Shown one piece after another: positions 7,830-16,247 of a stretch of DNA of 64,000 bases (within the stretch, counting starts at the first letter, position 1; each line of letters starts with the position of its first letter). The notes under the pieces were generated by a model. That model was not told the DNA's origin. It searched no databases and worked only from the letters and a program-made list of their open reading frames with translations. This stretch comes from Xylophilus rhododendri (lineage in GTDB: Bacteria > Pseudomonadota > Gammaproteobacteria > Burkholderiales > Burkholderiaceae_C): contig NZ_CP047650.1 in assembly GCF_009906855.1 (NCBI RefSeq), positions 2,418,001 to 2,482,000 of the forward strand. Reading direction: 5' to 3'. The position numbers and the translations under genes are program-made.

Positions 7830-8816
7830 ATGATCGACCGCCGCCAGACCCTTGCCCGCGCCGCCGCCCTGCTGGCCGCCGGCGCCACCGCCCTGCCCGG
7901 CCTCGCCCTGGCCGCGGACGACTTCCCCAGCAAGCCGGTGCGCCTGGTGATCCCCTACCCGGCCGGCGGCGCCACAGACCTGATCGCCCGCATCGTGGCC
8001 GACAAGCTCACCGCCAAATGGGGCCAGAGCGTGATCGCCGACAACCGTCCCGGCGCCGGCACCACCATCGGCGCCGAGGCCGTCGCCAAGTCGCCGCCGG
8101 ACGGCTACACCCTGTTCATGACCACCTCGGCGCACACCATCAGCGCCAGCCTGTACAAGAAGCTGAGCTACGACCCGCTGAAGGATTTCACGCCCATCAC
8201 CCTGGTGGCGACCATCCCGCTGGTGCTGGTGGTGGCGCCCGAACTGCCGGTGAAAAACGTGCAGGAGCTGGTGGCCCTGGCGCAGTCCTCGCCCAAGGGC
8301 CTGTCGATCGCATCGCCCGGCAACGGCACGGCCCAGCACCTGGCCGGCGAGCTGTTCAAGAACCGGGCGAAGATCGAATCCACCCACATCCCCTACCGCG
8401 GCGACGCGCCCATGATCAACGACCTGCTGGGTGGCCAGGTGCAGGCGGGTTTCGTCACGCTGTCGGTGGCCATCCCCTACATCCAGGGCGGCAAGCTGAA
8501 GGCGCTGGCCCTGGCGCACGGCAAACGCATCGACGCCATCAAGGCCGTGCCCACCTTCGCCGAGGCCGGCTACCCGGGCTTCGAGGCCGCCACCTGGTTC
8601 GGCCTGATGGGCCCGGCCGGCATGCCGCCCGCACTGGTGAAAAAGATCCGCACCGACGTGGCCGCCATCGTGGACACGCCGCAGACGCGGGACAAGCTGG
8701 TGGAGATGGGGGCCGAGGTGAACAACAGCACGCCGGAGGCATTCGAGGCGTTCATGACCAAGGAGAGTGCGCGGTGGAAGGAGGCGGTGAGGATTTCGGG
8801 GGCTCGGCTGGATTGA
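7830..8816 (+). CDS. Bug/TctC-family periplasmic substrate-binding protein
   Basis: A 328-residue orphan TTT receptor. Residues 1-28 form an export signal (two arginines at 4-5, an alanine-rich core, cleavage near ALAADD). The mature part starts FPSKPVRLVIPYPAGGATDL and includes SPPDGYTLF, GNGTAQHLAGELF and the C-terminal ESARWKEAVR block. It diverges from the aldehyde dehydrogenase across a 181-bp region with repeated AACAGAA half-sites, so receptor and enzymes are probably co-regulated and the ligand is probably the precursor of their substrate. No membrane subunits are nearby. Confidence 0.93.
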   Translation: MIDRRQTLARAAALLAAGATALPGLALAADDFPSKPVRLVIPYPAGGATDLIARIVADKLTAKWGQSVIADNRPGAGTTIGAEAVAKSPPDGYTLFMTTSAHTISASLYKKLSYDPLKDFTPITLVATIPLVLVVAPELPVKNVQELVALAQSSPKGLSIASPGNGTAQHLAGELFKNRAKIESTHIPYRGDAPMINDLLGGQVQAGFVTLSVAIPYIQGGKLKALALAHGKRIDAIKAVPTFAEAGYPGFEAATWFGLMGPAGMPPALVKKIRTDVAAIVDTPQTRDKLVEMGAEVNNSTPEAFEAFMTKESARWKEAVRISGARLD

Positions 8817-8918
8817 GCCGCCGGGGCCGCCATCCGCCGCGGCCGTTCTCCCCACGGGCGCGGACGGGGGCGCCTTGCCGTTTCAGCGCCGCGGGCTTGC
8901 GGAGAAGCCCGCCGTCGC

Positions 8919-9899
<981 letters not shown>

Positions 9900-9915
9900 G
9901 GGCTTTGCTTCTCTG

Positions 9916-10170
9916 TTAACGGTCAGCCGGTGGCGGCGGGTTCAGGAATTTGTGCAGCACCTTTCCGGGTTGCAGCCCGCAGGCGTCGCACCAGCGGGCG
10001 AAGAGGAGGACATCGACGAAGTTCTCGCCCCGTTCCAGCTTGGAGATATAGGACTGGCCCAGGCCCAGGGCTTCGGCCATCTGGACCTGGGTAAGTTTGG
10101 CCTGCAGGCGGAGCGACTTCAGCAGGGCGCGGAGGGCGTTGTACTGTTCTTCGTAGAGGGAGACCGGCAT
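9916..10170 (-). CDS. Small XRE-family HTH protein
   Basis: An 84-residue protein that is almost entirely one helix-turn-helix domain: ALRALLKSLRLQAKLTQVQMAEALG followed by GQSYISKLERGE, the classic recognition-helix pattern. It lies 16 bases upstream of the aldo/keto reductase on the same strand and may regulate it. The frame can be extended to a TTG at 10239, but the ATG at 10170 puts the HTH at the usual distance from the N-terminus. No effector domain is present. Confidence 0.8.
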   Translation of the reverse strand: MPVSLYEEQYNALRALLKSLRLQAKLTQVQMAEALGLGQSYISKLERGENFVDVLLFARWCDACGLQPGKVLHKFLNPPPPADR

Positions 10171-10332
10171 TCCCGAATGCTCAAGTCCCAAACGGAATAG
10201 GCGTAAACAGGTTTTCTTGAGGTATGGTGACTCGGGCAAATCGATAGGCGCAAATCAACACGGAAGTGGAAGGTGATGGAGGAGCCGAATGAGCGACAAC
10301 GCCATGGATGAGATATGCCTCACCTCGAATCG

Positions 10333-10632
10333 CTACCCTGCTGTCAGCGACTTGTGGCTGCGCTCGAACTCCCCTGCCAGCTCCTGCACGGTGCATCCCA
10401 GCGCGGCGGCGATCTTCACGACACCCACGAAATTCGGCACCGTCCGCCCGTTCTCGATCGCCGACATGTTCGACCGGCTCACCGCCGCCGCAAGCCCCAG
10501 CGCCTCCTGCGACATCCCGGCCGCCGTCCTCAGCGACACCACCGCCTGCCCGAACGCCTGGGCGATCACCGGATCGGTCGATTTCGACCCCACCGGCCGT
10601 CCCTTGCGGATCTTCTTCACAGCTGCACTCAT
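10333..10632 (-). CDS. XRE-family HTH transcriptional regulator
   Basis: A 99-residue DNA-binding protein. A basic N-terminal arm (KKIRKGRPVGSKS) precedes an XRE domain at about 25-85: VVSLRTAAGMSQEALGLAAAVSRSNMSAIENGRTVPN, then a KIAAALGCTVQEL tail. It diverges from the orphan gene at 10736 across a 103-bp AT-rich region with an imperfect dyad at 10657-10677 that could be its own operator. The 162 bases between this gene's 3' end and the XRE gene at 10170 contain nothing else I can support. Confidence 0.85.
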   Translation of the reverse strand: MSAAVKKIRKGRPVGSKSTDPVIAQAFGQAVVSLRTAAGMSQEALGLAAAVSRSNMSAIENGRTVPNFVGVVKIAAALGCTVQELAGEFERSHKSLTAG

Positions 10633-10656
10633 CGAGGCAGCTTCACGATGCGTCTC

Positions 10657-10677
10657 TAGTTAAACCACACTTAATTA
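10657..10677. promoter_or_regulatory. AT-rich dyad in divergent promoter region
   Basis: TAGTTAA and TTAATTA flank seven bases; the arms match at six of seven positions. The dyad is 24 bases upstream of the XRE gene start and 58 bases upstream of the orphan gene, and is strikingly AT-rich against its surroundings. It is a candidate XRE operator overlapping divergent promoters. Confidence 0.4.
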
Positions 10678-10735
10678 AATACATTCTGGCGTAGAGTTCA
10701 GCCTTCCTGGTGAACACGATCATGGAGAGGACGGT

Positions 10736-11191
10736 ATGAGCAACAAGGTCGTCTATGAACTGGTTTGTTATGGCCTGGCGGTGTCGGCCGAGGGGGTGGA
10801 TCAGCTCTCGCGCACCAAGGTCGATCCCGAGCGGCTGGCGCTGGCGCATCGCATGGCGGGTGTGCTGCTGGGGCAGCGGCCGCCGGTGGAGGGGCACTGC
10901 CGGTATGCGGGCTGCAATGGGGAGATGCTGCTTCTTCCGGGAAATGCGGACGAAGCGATCACTGTGAAATTGGCGCTGGACGACATCGACCCGCGGACAG
11001 TGGCCGCCATGGCGGAGATCGCTGCCGCCTTGCAATGCACTTTTGTGCCCTGGGGAGGCGGGGCCTGCATCGCGGCGGAAGCGGATGCCCTGATGGCGGA
11101 TGTCGCGGGGCGCGCCGTGCGACATGTGGTCCCGCAAGGATCGACCTTGTACGAGAACACACGCATGGATGTGCGGATCGGCCTCGCCTGA
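10736..11191 (+). CDS. Hypothetical protein, 151 aa
   Basis: I do not recognise this protein. It has no signal peptide or membrane segment; it begins MSNKVVYELVCYGLAVSAEGVDQLSRTK and contains a GHCRYAGC segment with two cysteines five apart and a central helical stretch. Its ATG follows a GGA at 10722-10724 within GAGAGGACGGT, a reasonable ribosome site. It diverges from the XRE gene at 10632. The long ORF with coding-like composition and a clean start supports a real gene, probably accessory, but no function can be assigned. Confidence 0.6.
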   Translation: MSNKVVYELVCYGLAVSAEGVDQLSRTKVDPERLALAHRMAGVLLGQRPPVEGHCRYAGCNGEMLLLPGNADEAITVKLALDDIDPRTVAAMAEIAAALQCTFVPWGGGACIAAEADALMADVAGRAVRHVVPQGSTLYENTRMDVRIGLA

Positions 11192-11227
11192 GGGTGCAGG
11201 CCGCGGGCCGGTGACCCGATTAGGGCG

Positions 11228-11265
11228 TTTTAGCCAAAACCGCTAATTAGCCGATCTGGCTAAAA
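11228..11265. repeat. Nested palindrome with TTAGCC/GGCTAA units
   Basis: Outer arms TTTTAGCCA (11228-11236) and TGGCTAAAA (11257-11265) are perfectly inverted, and a second perfect palindrome GCTAATTAGC (11242-11251) sits exactly on the same axis. There is no T-run of terminator type. The layout resembles a multi-half-site operator. The stretch 11266-11513 that follows holds no ORF I can support. Confidence 0.5.
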
Positions 11266-11513
11266 CCCCCTAAACAGCCGGCGCGGACTTACCGTGGCCG
11301 CTGCATGAACTGCTCCAGCTCATCCCGGGTCAGCCCGCCGGCCGACAGTTCGAAGGCACCGAGCCCCACCGTCCACGCATCGACGACCGAGCCCCACAAC
11401 GCCATCACCTGCTGCCGCAACATCGCAAGACGGAACGCCATAACCACCGCCCTTCAGCTTGGAGAAAACACTGCCCAAACCCAAGCAGGTTCCGTGCCCC
11501 AGTCTCCCCTCAA

Positions 11514-11548
11514 TGCCCATCCTCGATATTGAGGATCTTCCCCAAGCC
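11514..11548. repeat. Left direct repeat (distal att-like copy)
   Basis: This copy is identical over 35 bases to 12066-12100. Its core ATCCTCGATATTGAGGAT is a near-perfect 18-bp palindrome with one non-complementary pair, as expected of a recombinase core site. On the minus strand it encodes the last residues of the permease and runs into a TGA stop at 11510-11512. Confidence 0.75.
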
Positions 11549-11719
11549 GGTCGTCAAAAGCAAAGGATCACCGCGGCCGGCCTAGTAGGAGCGGCAATTC
11601 ACAGTAGAGCCCGTGGTGACGCAATTTGTGTATTGCCTTAGCTCGAAAAGCTATTGAAAACCTGCCGTGTCCAACGCTCAAAATTCCAGGTTCAGCGCAC
11701 CCTCAAGTCTGAGTTCCAC

Positions 11720-12049
11720 GTGACCCAACTAGTCTCATTGCGAACGCTTGCCCACAGCCGAACGCTTGGCTCAAGGACAATCGCAACGCCCATTCGTGCC
11801 CAGGTCGAAGCGCATCTGTCGGCAGGCGATGAGGTCGTGCTGGATTTCACCGGCATCAGCATCACTCAAGGCTTTGCCGATGAACTGGTGGGCGGGATCG
11901 TTCTGGCACAAGGGCTCCAGGTTCTGGAGAAGCTGGTGTTCAAAGGCTGCTCGCGGGCCGTGCAGCAGATCATTTCCTTCGTGATCGCCGACCGAGCCGA
12001 ACAGCATCAAAGCCGAGGCCGGTCGACCGCTACAGGCCAGCCCGTCTGA
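11720..12049 (+). CDS. STAS-like domain (DUF4325-type) protein
   Basis: The region around residues 15-90 (RTLGSRTIATPIRAQVEAHLSAGDEVVLDFTGISITQGFADEL, given here in parts: LGSRTIATPIRA, EVVLDFTGISITQGFADEL) matches the STAS-like DUF4325 pattern of a small alpha/beta domain with a VxLDFxGxxxxxxxFADE core. Such proteins occur in accessory regions and often beside ATPases, and their role is poorly defined. The start is uncertain: GTG at 11720 (109 residues) fits the domain, and TTG at 11654 would add 22 residues. It is the only gene inside the repeat-bounded island. No partner kinase or ATPase is encoded beside it. Confidence 0.55.
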   Translation: MTQLVSLRTLAHSRTLGSRTIATPIRAQVEAHLSAGDEVVLDFTGISITQGFADELVGGIVLAQGLQVLEKLVFKGCSRAVQQIISFVIADRAEQHQSRGRSTATGQPV

Positions 12050-12061
12050 ACCCGCCGGGCC

Positions 12062-12883
12062 TTAGTGCCCATCCTCGATATTGAGGATCTTCCCCAAGCC
12101 CAGAAAGTAGTTGGCAAACCCCAGCACCGCCGCCGTCACCGCGATGTAGACCACCGACAGCGCCGCCAGCGTCGGGTCGGCGAACTCCCGCACATAGTTG
12201 TACATGGCCACCGGCAGGGTCTGCGTGTCCTGCGTGGTCACGAAGAGCGAGGCGGTGAACTCGCTGAAGGACATGATGGCCGCGAACAGCCAGCCGCCGA
12301 AAAGCCCGGGCGCCAGCAGCGGGATGGTCACGGTAAACAGCACCTTCACCGGCGATGCGCCCAGGCTGGCGGCGGCCTGCTCCAGGCGCTCGTCCAGGTT
12401 CTCCATCGACACGTACACGCTGCGCATCACAAAGGGCAGCACCAGCATCACATGGCACAGGATGACGATGCCGTAGCCGCGCTGGATCGAGGCCTGCGAC
12501 ACCAGGATCAGCAGCCCCAGCCCCAGCGTGAAATGCGGCACCACCAGCGGCGAATGCAGGATGGCCAGCAGGGTCTGCTTGCCCTTGAACTCCATGCGTT
12601 TGACGGCGATCGACAGGCAGGTGCCGATCACCAGCGCCAGCGACGAGGCCCAGCCGGTGATGACCACGCTGGCCTTGAAGCCCTCCTGGAAATCCGGGTA
12701 GCTGAACACCCGCTCGAACCACTTCAGCGAATACGACTCGGGCGGGAAAACGATGATGGCCTTCTCGTTGAAGGAGGCGATGGTCACCACCACCACCGGC
12801 AGCAGCACGAAGGCCAGCAGCAGGGCGATGAGCAGCGGGCCGGCGATGCGCAGCGGCAGGGGCAGTGCACTCTTGATCTTCAT
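12062..12883 (-). CDS. ABC transporter permease, PotC-like
   Basis: A 273-residue inner-membrane permease of the spermidine/putrescine-type ABC family. It has a first membrane segment at about 12-35 (LRIAGPLLIALLLAFVLLPVVVV), about five further segments, and the EAA loop near 165-185 (ENLDERLEQAAASLGASPVKVLFTVTIPLL). It starts 2 bases after the stop of the upstream permease, so translation is coupled. Its last 11 codons form the right copy of the 35-bp repeat; its TAA stop is contributed by the inserted segment. It pairs with the permease at 12886 and the receptor at 13750; the ATPase is probably the gene at 19842. Confidence 0.9.
   Translation of the reverse strand: MKIKSALPLPLRIAGPLLIALLLAFVLLPVVVVTIASFNEKAIIVFPPESYSLKWFERVFSYPDFQEGFKASVVITGWASSLALVIGTCLSIAVKRMEFKGKQTLLAILHSPLVVPHFTLGLGLLILVSQASIQRGYGIVILCHVMLVLPFVMRSVYVSMENLDERLEQAAASLGASPVKVLFTVTIPLLAPGLFGGWLFAAIMSFSEFTASLFVTTQDTQTLPVAMYNYVREFADPTLAALSVVYIAVTAAVLGFANYFLGLGKILNIEDGH
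12066..12100. repeat. Right direct repeat at the permease 3' end
   Basis: Second copy of the 35-bp repeat, overlapping the final codons of the PotC-like permease. The base outside the repeat differs from the left copy (CAC-TAA here, CAT-TGA there), but both give histidine then stop. Confidence 0.75.
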
Positions 12884-12885
12884 GC

Positions 12886-13734
12886 TCAGTGGCCTCCCAC
12901 GGTCTTCAGGCGTTTGGTCAGCTGGCCCAGGGCGGCGAGCGCGGCGGCGGTCAGCAGCAGGCCGCACACGCTCAGGCTGGCGGCCAGCGGGAAGTTCATG
13001 GACGAGAAGCCCAGCTGGTAGACCAGGGTGGACACGGTGGGCACCCGGCCGCCGCCGATCATCTGCGGGGTGGCGAAGGCGCTGAAGGTCCAGGCGAAAG
13101 CGGTGGTGATGCTGGCCAGGATGCCGGGCATGGACAGCGGCAGCGTCACCGTGACGAAGGTGCGGATGGGGCCGGCGCCCAGGCTTTGCGCAGCCTTCTC
13201 GTAGTCGCGGTCGATGTGCGAGATGGCGGTGGCCAGCATCAGCACGACCACCGGGATGGTCACATGCACCAGGGCCACCAGCACGCCGAAGTGGGTGAAC
13301 ATCAGCTGCAGCGGCCATTCGATCAGGCCGAGTTTTCTCAGGGCGCCGTTGATGAAGCCGTTGTTGCCCAGCACGGCGATCCAGGAGTAGGTGCGGACGA
13401 TCTCGCCCAGAAAGAGCGGGGTGATCGACACCACCAGGATGAAGGATTTCAGCGCCCGGTGCTTCACCCGCACCAGGGCATAGGCCAGCGGATAGGCCAC
13501 CAGCAGCGAGAAGACCGTCGTCTCCACGCTCAGCAGCAGGGTGTTGGTGAATGCGCCCAGGTAGATCGACTTGCCCAGTCCGCTGAAGTTGTCCAGCGTG
13601 AGGCCGCCCACATCCAGCGAACCGGGCACGAAGGCCCGCAAGCTGTACTGGAAGACCGCGAGCAGGGAGACGGCGATGCCCGCCGCGACGAAAACGGCCG
13701 GGGATACCAGCCAGGGCCTGAGACCAGAACGCAT
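12886..13734 (-). CDS. ABC transporter permease, PotB-like
   Basis: A 282-residue permease with an N-terminal membrane anchor (LVSPAVFVAAGIAVSLLAVF) and about five more segments. The EAA loop is at about 185-205 (DRDYEKAAQSLGAGPIRTFVTVTLPL). It is the first permease of the minus-strand set, 15 bases after the receptor gene and 2 bases before the second permease. The heterodimer would form the membrane channel of an importer for a polyamine-like or other small organic solute. Confidence 0.9.
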   Translation of the reverse strand: MRSGLRPWLVSPAVFVAAGIAVSLLAVFQYSLRAFVPGSLDVGGLTLDNFSGLGKSIYLGAFTNTLLLSVETTVFSLLVAYPLAYALVRVKHRALKSFILVVSITPLFLGEIVRTYSWIAVLGNNGFINGALRKLGLIEWPLQLMFTHFGVLVALVHVTIPVVVLMLATAISHIDRDYEKAAQSLGAGPIRTFVTVTLPLSMPGILASITTAFAWTFSAFATPQMIGGGRVPTVSTLVYQLGFSSMNFPLAASLSVCGLLLTAAALAALGQLTKRLKTVGGH

Positions 13735-13749
13735 TCCTTGGCTACCCGA

Positions 13750-14781
13750 TCAGTTCATGATGTTTTCGGTGAACCACTTGCGCCACTCGGCGGTCTTCTC
13801 GGCGCGCAGCTTGTTGTCGATCACGATGGTTTGCGTGTCCCACTGTTCCTTGGTGGTGAACACGCCGGGCAGCTTCGCATCCTCGGCCGAGACGGTGGCG
13901 TTGTCGACGACCGGGCTGGCCTTCTTGGATGCGACGATCTTGGACTGCACATCGGCCGAGAGGGCGATGTTCAGGAACTTGTAGGCCAGCTCGGTCTTGC
14001 TGCTGCCCTTCATGATGGCCATGGTGTCCACGCCCAGCACCGCGCCTTCCTTGGGCATGGCGACCTTGATCGGCACGCCCTGGCCGGCCATGTGGTACGC
14101 GTTCATCGACAGGATGACCTCGACCGGGGTTTCGCCGGTGGCGATCAGCTGCTGGGCGTTGGCGTCGTTGGTGTAGAAGGCCTTGAAGTTGGGCTTGAGG
14201 GCCTTCAACTTTTCCTGGCCCTTTTCCCAGGTCCTGGCGTCGCCGCCGGAGAGCATGGCGGAGACGGCGATCAGGTGGCTGGGGTCGAAGTCGGGGGCGC
14301 TGATCTTGCCCTTGAGGGCGGGGTTCCACAGGTCGTTCCAGCTTTCGAACTTGACGCTGGGCGGCATCAGGTCCGGGCGGTAGCCGATGGAGTAGATGTA
14401 GGCCCAGCTGCCGATGTGGTACGGGCTGATCTTGGCACGGTCCACCAGGTGGCTGAAGTTGGGGATCTTGCTGGTGTCGAGCTGCTCGAAGAGGTTGCTG
14501 CTGACGTAGAGCCAGCCCACATGCGAGGTGGTGAAGGTGATGTCGCTCTCGGGCTTGGTGGTGAGCTTGGCCTTGTTCAGGCGGTCGATGGTGCCGCCGG
14601 TGACGTACTTCACCGGCACCCCGGTCTGCTTGGTGAATTCGCGGCCGATGTTCTCGTCGATCAGGTCACGGAAGCTGCCGCCCCAGGTGCTGACCACCAG
14701 GGCGTTGTCCTGGGCCCAGGCGGAGCTGCCGGCGGCCATGGCGGCGGTGAGCGCGCACAGTGTCAAAAGCTTGCGGATCAT
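13750..14781 (-). CDS. ABC transporter periplasmic substrate-binding protein, PotD-like
   Basis: A 343-residue type-II receptor of the spermidine/putrescine-binding family. It has a Sec signal of about 23 residues (MIRKLLTLCALTAAMAAGSSAWA, with cleavage before QDN), then LVVSTWGGSFRDLIDENIGREFTKQTG, typical of PotD/AfuA-like receptors, and a mid-protein GSWAYIYSIGYRPD block. It is the first gene of the minus-strand importer operon. Nearby RidA and an ArgE-like deacylase suggest a nitrogenous solute, possibly an acylated amine or opine-like compound. This is inference. Confidence 0.9.
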   Translation of the reverse strand: MIRKLLTLCALTAAMAAGSSAWAQDNALVVSTWGGSFRDLIDENIGREFTKQTGVPVKYVTGGTIDRLNKAKLTTKPESDITFTTSHVGWLYVSSNLFEQLDTSKIPNFSHLVDRAKISPYHIGSWAYIYSIGYRPDLMPPSVKFESWNDLWNPALKGKISAPDFDPSHLIAVSAMLSGGDARTWEKGQEKLKALKPNFKAFYTNDANAQQLIATGETPVEVILSMNAYHMAGQGVPIKVAMPKEGAVLGVDTMAIMKGSSKTELAYKFLNIALSADVQSKIVASKKASPVVDNATVSAEDAKLPGVFTTKEQWDTQTIVIDNKLRAEKTAEWRKWFTENIMN

Positions 14782-14842
14782 TGATAAACCTCAATCGAAA
14801 AAGTTGAACATCTGCCGATACTGAAAACGCGGCCTGGGTCCT

Positions 14843-14877
14843 GGCCGGGCTGACGCAAACATCACGCCAGCCCGGCC
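14843..14877. repeat. 10-bp inverted repeat in a divergent promoter region
   Basis: GGCCGGGCTG and CAGCCCGGCC form a perfect 10-bp stem around 15 bases, about 62 bases upstream of the receptor start. The 292-bp region 14782-15073 separates the importer operon from ridA and must hold promoters for both. The hairpin may sit in the importer leader; no T-run follows on either strand. Confidence 0.4.
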
Positions 14878-15073
14878 GCCACCCACCCCGCATCACGGAC
14901 CGGATGATGGGAAAGCCGCGCCGCCGGGCCAAGTCGCCTTTTACGTAGAGGTGCCTCAAGTTTCCCGATGGGGCGGCGCTCGGAAATTCCTAAACGGTCG
15001 CACAGAAAAAACAAATGGCCTCGCCGCCCGGCGCGCACGACCATGGCCGCTTTCCGATGTCACCGAAGCGACC

Positions 15074-15487
15074 ATGAAGCACACCCGCATCCGCCCCTTC
15101 AATACCAAGGCCACCTATCCGGAGCAGAAGCTCGACAACGACCTGTGCCAGGCGGTGGTCGCCCGGGGCAGCATGGTCTTCCTGCGCGGGCAGATCGGCC
15201 AGAACCTCGACACTTCCGAGAGCGTGTGCATCGGCGACGTGAGCGGGCAGGCGGAGCAGGCCATGGCCAACATCGCCATGCTGCTGAAGGAGGCCGGCGG
15301 CGAGCTGCAGGACATCTGCAAGATCACCATCTACATCATCGATCCGCGCTACCGTGAGGCGGTGTACCTGGTGGTGGGCCGCTGGCTGAAGGGTGTTTTC
15401 CCGGTCTCGACCGGCATCGTGGTGTCGGCGCTGGCGCGGCCGGAGTGGCTGGTGGAGATCGACGCGACCGCGGTCATCCCCGACTGA
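15074..15487 (+). CDS. RidA-family protein
   Basis: A 137-residue member of the RidA/YjgF/UK114 family, which hydrolyse reactive enamine/imine intermediates. Recognisable parts are the QAVVARGSMVFLRGQIGQNLD strand region, the QAMANIAMLLKEAGGELQDICKITIYIID block and the C-terminal RPEWLVEIDATAVIPD. The canonical RidA arginine of the ...R...E pattern is not obvious: TIYIIDPRYR places an arginine at the expected region. The frame extends upstream, but the ATG at 15074 gives the normal length. It starts a plus-strand run with DUF1028, LysR and the ArgE-like gene. Confidence 0.85.
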   Translation: MKHTRIRPFNTKATYPEQKLDNDLCQAVVARGSMVFLRGQIGQNLDTSESVCIGDVSGQAEQAMANIAMLLKEAGGELQDICKITIYIIDPRYREAVYLVVGRWLKGVFPVSTGIVVSALARPEWLVEIDATAVIPD

Positions 15488-15498
15488 GCCGGGTTTCC

Positions 15499-16170
15499 AT
15501 GACCTTCTCCATCATCGCGCGCTGCCCGAAGACGGGGCAGTTCGGTGCGGCGGTCTCTTCCTCGTCGCCGGCCGTGGCATCGCGCTGCGTGCGCGGCCGC
15601 CAGGGCGTGGGCGCGGCGGCCAGCCAGAACATCACCGATCCGGACCTGGGCCCGCTGGCGCTGGACCTGATGGCCGGCGGCCTCACGCCAGCGCAGGCCG
15701 TGGCCGAGCTGCAGAAGCGGCCCTTCATCGCCTACCGGCAGCTGATGGCCATCGATGCGACGAACCCGCCGGTGGTCTTCACCGGCGACCAGGCCCTGGG
15801 CACGCTGGCCAGCGCGGTTGGCCGCGATGCAGCCTGCGCCGGCAATATGCTGAAGAGCCGCGAGGTGCCGCAAGCCATGCTGTCGGCCTTCGAGGCGGCC
15901 GGGGGCTCGCTGGCCGAGCGGCTGATGCTGGCCATGCTGGCCGGCCAAGATGCCGGCGGCGAGGAAGGGCCGGTGCATTCGGCCGGGCTGCTGGTCTATG
16001 GCGAGCAGAACTGGCCGATCGTGGACCTGCGGATGGACTGGGTGGAGCACGACCCGGTGCAGGCCCTCTACGCCGCCTGGAAGGTGTACGAGCCGCAGCT
16101 GCAGGCCTACATCACCCGCGCGCTCGATCCGCGTGCCGCGCCCAGCTACGGGGTGCCCGGCAACCTCTGA
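15499..16170 (+). CDS. DUF1028 domain protein
   Basis: A 223-residue protein matching DUF1028 throughout: MTFSIIARCPKTGQFGAAVSSSSPAVASRC at the N-terminus, GVGAAASQNITDP, then GDQALGTLASAVGRDAACAGNML and EGPVHSAGLLVYG. The fold is related to Ntn hydrolases, and the Ser/Cys near position 3-5 after processing has been suggested as a nucleophile, but the activity is not established. DUF1028 genes often sit with RidA and amino acid or peptide uptake genes, as here (12 bases after ridA). It could deacylate or hydrolyse a small amide. Confidence 0.87.
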   Translation: MTFSIIARCPKTGQFGAAVSSSSPAVASRCVRGRQGVGAAASQNITDPDLGPLALDLMAGGLTPAQAVAELQKRPFIAYRQLMAIDATNPPVVFTGDQALGTLASAVGRDAACAGNMLKSREVPQAMLSAFEAAGGSLAERLMLAMLAGQDAGGEEGPVHSAGLLVYGEQNWPIVDLRMDWVEHDPVQALYAAWKVYEPQLQAYITRALDPRAAPSYGVPGNL

Positions 16171-16247
16171 AAGCCCTGGGGGGCGCCGCTACACTGGCCG
16201 GCCCTTCCCCCCCGGCGCTGAGCCACGGCGCGCATCCACACACCGAC

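Larger units (their letters stand above)
11514..12100. mobile_element. Mini-island bounded by 35-bp direct repeats at the 3' end of a permease gene
   Basis: Identical 35-bp copies lie at 11514-11548 and 12066-12100. The right copy is the genuine 3' end of the permease gene read on the minus strand. In the left copy the same codons continue to a histidine and a TGA stop, so both copies encode the same C-terminus (GKILNIEDGH). This is the signature of site-specific integration into a gene 3' end with restoration of the gene. The 517 bp between the repeats encode a STAS-like protein. No integrase is present, so it would be a remnant or a non-autonomous unit. Confidence 0.6.

Noticed and set aside
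11305..11532. A 75-codon plus-strand ORF near the left direct repeat.
   Set aside because: Serine/threonine-rich with no motif, weak start context and it runs into the repeat; likely chance.
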